DNA of 11,263 nt from Candidatus Brocadiia bacterium (GTDB lineage Bacteria; Planctomycetota; PUPC01; DSUN01): assembly GCA_016782825.1 (NCBI GenBank), contig JADHXT010000081.1, positions 1 through 11,263 on the forward strand, in the 5' to 3' direction. The notes beneath the pieces are model-generated. The model was not told the DNA's origin. It did not search any database and worked only from the letters and a program-made list of their open reading frames with translations. Both the position numbers and the translations under genes were made by a program. Position 1 is the stretch's first letter. The number at the start of each line of letters is the position of its first letter. This document shows positions 7,335 through 11,263 of this stretch, one piece after another.

Positions 7335-7472
7335 CCGAGGCAAACGAAGAGGGGAGCCGGCGGCGGTGGGGTGCGGGGCGGCTCCTGTCAACCCGATGGC
7401 CCAAAGGGTTCGGGCCGAAGAAAGTGTCTCCCCCACGAGGACTCGAGCCCCGCGCTGCCCCGGGAAATCGCA
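7335..7472. other. Non-coding gap after the efflux operon
   Basis: No convincing gene lies between the pump stop and the next promoter. The stretch is purine- and GC-rich. It holds two possible stem regions: GGAGCCG 7353-7359 with CGGCTCC 7379-7385, and around 7390-7416 competing short pairings (AACCC with GGGTT, GGCCC with GGGCC). None is followed by a T-run, so an intrinsic terminator is not shown, although transcription of the operon probably ends here. Confidence 0.4.
7353..7385 (+). terminator. Possible terminator-like hairpin downstream of the RND pump
   Basis: GGAGCCG (7353-7359) and CGGCTCC (7379-7385) are perfect 7-base inverted arms with a G-rich 19-base loop, starting about 18 bases after the pump stop. 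There is no T-tract, and the large loop makes it weak. It may be an mRNA 3'-end stabiliser or a chance pairing in GC-rich DNA. Confidence 0.25.
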
Positions 7473-7501
7473 TTGACAAAGGGGCTTCGCCCGTATATAT
7501 G
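7473..7501 (+). promoter_or_regulatory. Near-consensus sigma70 promoter of the 728-residue exported protein gene
   Basis: A perfect TTGACA at 7473-7478 is followed by an AT-only patch TATATAT at 7494-7500 in otherwise GC-rich DNA. The -10 can be read as TATATA at 7494 (15-bp spacer) or TATATG at 7496 (17-bp spacer). The spacer contains a small GGGC-TTC-GCCC inverted repeat (7482-7492). Transcription would start near 7507, roughly 210 bases before the start codon, so the gene has a long leader. Confidence 0.65.
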
Positions 7502-7719
7502 TGGATATGCGCAGGTACGCAGGCAACGGGGGGCCCGCCCGATATGCTTGGCTTGTGAAGCGCGCACGTACCAATCGGGACCAAACACAGGATGTTGCGG
7601 GTACTTGAGGCAGCAGCATAGCCCAGTTCTTCATTCTGAACTATTCTCGACCCTCACAAGTCTTGTACACTGAGGACTTCGTTTCCCATTCCTTACCCCG
7701 TCTTGTAAGGAGGCATCCG
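7502..7719 (+). other. Long 5' leader of the exported-protein gene with short repeats
   Basis: No gene is visible in this stretch. It holds a direct repeat GATATGC (7504-7510 and 7541-7547), inverted arms GGTACG 7514-7519 and CGTACC 7567-7572, a G/C-block pairing around 7527-7541, AGTTC 7625-7629 with GAACT 7638-7642, and an 11-bp palindrome ACAAGTCTTGT at 7656-7666. TCTTGTA recurs at 7661 and 7701. It ends in the perfect ribosome-binding site TAAGGAGG (7706-7713), six bases from ATG 7720. The pairings could form a structured leader, but I match no known riboswitch. Confidence 0.4.
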
Positions 7720-9906
7720 ATGACCGCGAACATGCGGGATGTACATTGGCAGCGAGTGAGTCGGCTGGTTCGTCCGTCGGTGGTGCTGCTGGTAGGCGTG
7801 CTGCTGGGGACGTCGTCGTTCGCGGCGGGGGCGGCGCGCGCGCGCGTCGGTGCAAAGCCGAAGCTCCAGCAGAAGTCCATCCCCGTGCCCAAGGTGTTCG
7901 TCACTCCGCCCAAGCCCAACACGATGGTGCTGGTGGACGTCGCACGCAACCGCAAGATCCCGTTCGTCCAGTGGCTGAGACTGTTCGGGAATGCCACCGA
8001 GGATGAGACGACGTACCCCGGGAAGACGCCCGCGTATGACGGGACGTGGGGCAACGGCAGTGCCGACGCGGCGACCGGTGGGCTGATCGTTCACGCCATG
8101 GACCAGGGGCACGCCGGCCAGGCGAAGGAGGCGGCGGTGTACTGGGATTTCACCCACGAGGGGAGCGCGCCGCTGGACATCGACTACGTGGTGAAGTTCA
8201 GTCCGGTGACCGCGCGGCCCGAGTCGGACTGCGGGGGGCCGATGGCGGGGGGCGGGTTCTCGAAGGTGATACTGTCGCTGGTGGTGCAGGACCAGACCGG
8301 CGGCGGCGAGGTCTCTCACATCGTCTACCGCGTCAGCAGCGGCAACGCGGGGGGCATCGGCACGGGCACGAAGGCCACCACCGAGCCGCGTCTGCCCGTG
8401 CACATGCTGCCCGGTCACAAGTACCGCTTCGCCGCACAGCTTGAAGCCAGCGCCTGCGGCTATGCCGACCCGGGTCCCAAGGGCAACCAGATGCGCGGCA
8501 GCGCCGAGGCCAGCGGCGCCGTCACCGTCGTGGCGATGGGGCTGGCGCCCACCCACGGACCCAAGGTCGAGGTCAAGGTGCTCGACGTCTATCCCGAAGT
8601 CTACGACACGTGGGACCGCTTCGAGACGAAGCTGCTGCGCTATCGCAGGATGCAGTACTACCCCGCGGTGGCGCGGGTGCACCTCTACTGCGGCGGACAG
8701 TACGCCGCGGCCGAGTCGTACGTCCGCATCTACCTGTCGAAGGGCGAAGGGAAGCTCATGTTTCTGAAACCCGAGATGGTGGCCGCCGCCGGTTGGCATC
8801 AGCAGCGCATCAACGATAAGGAGATCCGGCTCACCCCGCCCCCGCCAGTCGCAGGGGGCCTGGGCGGGTTCACGTTCGAGCCGCTGGTCCGCGTCGACAT
8901 GGAGGCAAGCCCCCACCGCAAGCGGCGCCATTACCCCGTGGATTACGTCCTCGGCCCGGTGCTGCGCGTGTGGGAAAGTCTCGACATGCGCACCCCCAGC
9001 AAGCCGCAACTCGTGGCCCCCACCAACCGACTGATGAGCCTCTACGACGCGACCCAGTGGTACGTGGTCATGCCCGCCGATCAGGCCGTCGCCGTCTGCA
9101 GAACCAGCCAGGTCAAGTTTGCCAAACCCATGCCCGTGCTCTACGCGACACCCGCCGCCGACAGCCGCGCACCCGCGCCCAGCGTCCCCGGCTGGCAGGT
9201 CAAGACCGTTCCGTGGTCGCAGGTCGCCTCGCCCACGCTCAACACCTACAACAAGCCCGTCGTCGCACTCAACCTCGACGCGCTCAGCGACCTCTATCTC
9301 CTCGACCCCAACATGCGGACCGGCCGCGGCGGGAAAGCCCTCACACTCTCGGCCGGAACAAGGGCCGCCGGCCGCGGCGAGCCCGTCGTCGTCAAGCCCA
9401 CGACGAACAAGCCCACGGTCGTTCAGCCCGCTCGCAAGGATGTCGCGCTCTACGTCAAGCGACTCGGCAACGGCTACACGCTCGCCGATCCGAACCAGCG
9501 ACAGAAACTCCTCAACGACATCAACAACCTCACAGGCAATTGGATGAAGTCTCTCAGGGTCAACGCCCAGGACCGACCTCAGCTCATGCTCTACATCGAC
9601 GAGAACAACCAGGTCATCACCGGCAAGACGCTGCTGGAGGGGATCAAGGAGAAAGGCGCGCTTGCGGCAATGGTTGACGGATACAGTCAGCTCAAGAGCA
9701 TCGAGGACGCGACGCTGAAGCTGCTCCTGATGTGGCCGCACCTCGACCTTTACTCGGAACCGGCGGAGATCTCCATGAGCGGTGTCGCGCAAAACGGCCC
9801 GCGTTTCAGGTCACGCGACGGCGACGCCGAGGACTACCGCACCATCTTCGACTTCGTTCCCCGACCGGCGCCGGTCATCATCACACTGACGCCCTACATG
9901 GAGTAA
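7720..9906 (+). CDS. Large exported protein of unknown function
   Basis: I do not recognise this 728-residue protein. TAAGGAGG at 7706-7713 fixes the start at ATG 7720; an open frame reaches back to 7663, but with no ribosome-binding site. Residues 1 to about 38 form a signal peptide: basic N-region, hydrophobic VVLLVGVLLG at 21-30, then Ala-rich cleavage options after SFAAGA. No other membrane segment is visible. The first half, to about residue 300, is rich in alternating hydrophobic and polar strands and in Gly, suggesting beta-sandwich folds. Isolated Cys residues occur there (DCGGP, ACGY). A middle part with basic patches (HRKRRHYP) leads to a Pro/Thr/Val/Lys-rich linker at about 550-585. 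A helical segment follows (NQRQKLLNDINNL onward) before a short beta-rich end (PAPVIITLTPYME). I see no catalytic motif. It has its own promoter and a strong translation start, so it may be abundant. A structural or surface role is a guess. Confidence 0.88.
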   Translation: MTANMRDVHWQRVSRLVRPSVVLLVGVLLGTSSFAAGAARARVGAKPKLQQKSIPVPKVFVTPPKPNTMVLVDVARNRKIPFVQWLRLFGNATEDETTYPGKTPAYDGTWGNGSADAATGGLIVHAMDQGHAGQAKEAAVYWDFTHEGSAPLDIDYVVKFSPVTARPESDCGGPMAGGGFSKVILSLVVQDQTGGGEVSHIVYRVSSGNAGGIGTGTKATTEPRLPVHMLPGHKYRFAAQLEASACGYADPGPKGNQMRGSAEASGAVTVVAMGLAPTHGPKVEVKVLDVYPEVYDTWDRFETKLLRYRRMQYYPAVARVHLYCGGQYAAAESYVRIYLSKGEGKLMFLKPEMVAAAGWHQQRINDKEIRLTPPPPVAGGLGGFTFEPLVRVDMEASPHRKRRHYPVDYVLGPVLRVWESLDMRTPSKPQLVAPTNRLMSLYDATQWYVVMPADQAVAVCRTSQVKFAKPMPVLYATPAADSRAPAPSVPGWQVKTVPWSQVASPTLNTYNKPVVALNLDALSDLYLLDPNMRTGRGGKALTLSAGTRAAGRGEPVVVKPTTNKPTVVQPARKDVALYVKRLGNGYTLADPNQRQKLLNDINNLTGNWMKSLRVNAQDRPQLMLYIDENNQVITGKTLLEGIKEKGALAAMVDGYSQLKSIEDATLKLLLMWPHLDLYSEPAEISMSGVAQNGPRFRSRDGDAEDYRTIFDFVPRPAPVIITLTPYME

Positions 9907-10268
9907 TCGCGTACTGTCCGAAAACTCGCCGCCGAAAGTCATGGGTGAACTGCCAGCGGCGCGGGCCGCGACTGGTGGCATGAAGCGCTGTGAGTTGGTC
10001 GGGGTCATGCAGTCCGGGACAGACCGCGCGCACCGACCCCGTAGCCCAGTGCCGACGCGCAAACCATGGCGTGGGATGGACAGCGGCCCAGGCGATGCAG
10101 TTGGCCGGTGGTACGATGTGAGCAGTTCGCCTAGACACTCCTCACACTCGACCTTGGCGACGGGGCCGTCGGTGGTCGCCGGCTCGCCTGTGCGGCCGGC
10201 CCGGAGCACACGGTTCGCCAGCCGCTGGTGTGGGCGGCTTCCTCATCCCGGACTCTCTCCCACGAGGC
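9907..10268. other. Non-coding gap before the DUF1080 gene
   Basis: I see no convincing gene here. Open frames on both strands lack ribosome-binding sites and have Arg/Pro/Ser-rich compositions typical of GC-rich shadow frames. A possible hairpin (GCGGC 9956-9960 with GCCGC 9965-9969, flanked by CCA and TGG) follows the preceding gene by about 50 bases but has no T-run. TGTCCG at 9915-9920 has an inverted copy CGGACA at 10303-10308. The match is only six bases and the flanks show no target-site duplication, so a small mobile element is not established. Confidence 0.4.
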
Positions 10269-10297
10269 TTGCTCGCATGCAGTCTGGATGATAGACT
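10269..10297 (+). promoter_or_regulatory. Possible promoter of the DUF1080 gene
   Basis: TTGCTC at 10269-10274 and TAGACT at 10292-10297 are 17 bases apart and match consensus at 3 and 4 of 6 positions. Transcription would begin near 10304, which is exactly where a 12-bp palindrome starts. This weak promoter is supported mainly by its spacing and its position about 58 bases before the start codon. Confidence 0.4.
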
Positions 10298-10303
10298 TCT
10301 AGC

Positions 10304-10315
10304 GGACATATGTCC
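10304..10315. promoter_or_regulatory. Perfect 12-bp palindrome, candidate operator
   Basis: GGACATATGTCC is a perfect palindrome located 40 bases upstream of ATG 10355 and overlapping the predicted transcription start. A second, 8-bp palindrome, AACCGGTT (10316-10323), follows immediately. A symmetrical site at +1 is a common position for a dimeric repressor. The regulator is unknown and is not encoded in the window. Confidence 0.4.
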
Positions 10316-10354
10316 AACCGGTTTGAGACAGCCGCGGAGTAAGGAGACACAGCG

Positions 10355-11263
10355 ATGGGACGCAGACGGACGGGCACTTGGGCAATCCTGGCGGCCACGC
10401 TGGCGCTGGCGGGGCATGTAGCCGCGGGCGAGATGAACTCCCTGTCCAAAGAGGAGATCGCGGACGGCTGGATTCTCCTCTTCGACGGCGCCACGACGTT
10501 CGGATGGGAGACGGTTGGCGGCGCCAAGTGGAAGGTGGCCGACGGCGCGCTCGTGAGCGAGGAAGGCGAGGGCTGGATCCTCACGACCACGGAATTCACG
10601 GACTTCACGCTCAAGGTGCAGTTCCGAGTCGGCGATGGCGGGAACAGCGGCATCTGCTTCCGTTCCGCAAGAGGGCCGAAGCCCTACGAAACGGGATACG
10701 AGATGCAGATCGGCGACCATATGCGGGGAGAGCCGACGGGCAGCATCGAGCACGTGGCCCCTGCCCCGCCTGGAGCGCGCAAGGGGAACGCCTGGCAGAG
10801 CGCGGTCATCATGGCGGAGGGAGATCACCTGACGGTCGTCCTTGACGGCAAACCGCTGGTGGACACCCGCAACCCGAAGCACGCCCGCGGGGTCGTCGGA
10901 TTCCAGCGCGGCGCGCCGCAGAGGAAGGTCGAGTTCCGCAACATCTCCCTCAAGCCGCTCGGCCAGAAGCCGATCTTCAACGGCAATGACCTCAGCGGCT
11001 GGCAGGTGCTCCCGGGCCACAAGTCGGTTTACAGCGTGACGCCGGCGGGCGAGTTGAACGTGAAGGACGGCAACGGCGAGATTCAGACGAAGGGCCAGTG
11101 GGCCGACTTCTGCTTCCAGCTCGACATCATCTCGAACGGGAAGCACCTGAACAGCGGCGTGTTCTTCCGGGGCATCCCCGGGCAGTTCTGGACCGGGTAC
11201 GAGTCGCAGATCCGCAACCAGTGGCAGGGCGAGGAGCGCACGAAGCCCGTGGACTTCGGGACC
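10355..11263 (+). CDS. Secreted protein with two tandem 3-keto-disaccharide hydrolase (DUF1080) domains, 3' end outside window
   Basis: AAGGAG at 10341-10346 lies eight bases before ATG 10355, and the frame stays open for 303 codons to the window edge. Residues 1-25 are a signal peptide (RRR, then AILAATLALAGHVAAG) with cleavage probably before E26. The first DUF1080/PF06439 domain spans about 39-203: WILLFDG, FGWE, WKVADGALVSEEG, N97-SGICFR, YEMQIGD and a C-terminal VEFRNISLKPL strand. The second starts at about 206 (PIFNGNDLSGWQV) with N266-SGVFFRG, then YESQIRNQWQGEERTKPVDFGT, and is cut by the edge. The family is a concanavalin-like beta-sandwich. Some members hydrolyse 3-keto-glycosides, while many have unknown substrates. 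The two copies are diverged, so one may bind sugar while the other is catalytic (inference). Secreted DUF1080 proteins are abundant in Planctomycetota and Verrucomicrobiota. Its control is probably separate from the efflux operon. Confidence 0.92.
   Translation, partial: MGRRRTGTWAILAATLALAGHVAAGEMNSLSKEEIADGWILLFDGATTFGWETVGGAKWKVADGALVSEEGEGWILTTTEFTDFTLKVQFRVGDGGNSGICFRSARGPKPYETGYEMQIGDHMRGEPTGSIEHVAPAPPGARKGNAWQSAVIMAEGDHLTVVLDGKPLVDTRNPKHARGVVGFQRGAPQRKVEFRNISLKPLGQKPIFNGNDLSGWQVLPGHKSVYSVTPAGELNVKDGNGEIQTKGQWADFCFQLDIISNGKHLNSGVFFRGIPGQFWTGYESQIRNQWQGEERTKPVDFGT

Noticed and set aside
7643..7671. Alternative promoter with TACACT at 7666-7671
   Set aside because: No acceptable -35 hexamer lies at the right distance, and the TTGACA/TATATA pair upstream is much stronger.
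9881..10209. Possible transposase or zinc-finger remnant on the - strand in the second gap (CEEC-like motif)
   Set aside because: A single C-x2-C pair with no surrounding family signature, no start signal and no conserved catalytic residues is not enough to call a pseudogene.
10142..11146. 334-codon frame on the - strand opposite the DUF1080 gene
   Set aside because: The + strand frame has a ribosome-binding site, a signal peptide and two recognisable domains. The - frame has no motif and extends over the promoter region.

Overview
The window is GC-rich bacterial DNA with strong Shine-Dalgarno sites and Gram-negative-type secreted, lipoprotein and envelope-spanning proteins. The tandem 3-keto-disaccharide hydrolase (DUF1080) protein at the right edge is typical of Planctomycetota, Verrucomicrobiota and related lineages, so I infer an environmental member of that group. 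No rRNA or other marker gene is present to confirm this. All convincing genes are on the + strand.

Region 1 (1-137) is the last 44 codons of a gene entering from the left. Region 2 (about 189-7334) is a complete heavy-metal efflux operon. A good sigma70-type promoter (TTGAAC, 17 bp, TACAAT) precedes four genes: a small Cys-rich exported protein with a CxxC-VDIPL motif; a CzcC-like outer-membrane factor that is probably a lipoprotein; a CzcB-like periplasmic adaptor; and a CzcA-like RND pump. The last three form the usual tripartite complex that moves metal ions from the periplasm to the outside using the proton gradient. Three of the four gene products carry extra candidate metal ligands: the small protein, a His-rich stretch plus three Cys-His repeats in the adaptor, and a CPxH...CxxC module inserted into the pump porter domain. 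I infer a periplasmic metal-capture relay built into the efflux system. This is the most interesting part of the window.

Region 3 (7335-7719) is a non-coding gap with a near-consensus promoter (TTGACA...TATATA) and a leader of roughly 210 nt. Region 4 (7720-9906) encodes a 728-residue exported protein that I do not recognise. Region 5 (9907-10354) is a second non-coding gap. It ends in a possible promoter followed by a perfect 12-bp palindrome that looks like an operator. Region 6 (10355 to the right edge) is the start of a secreted protein with two DUF1080 domains in tandem, cut off by the window end.

The efflux operon looks like one transcription unit. The unknown exported protein and the DUF1080 protein look like two separately transcribed genes. 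I saw no RNA genes, CRISPR arrays, transposase genes or metal-responsive regulator in the window.
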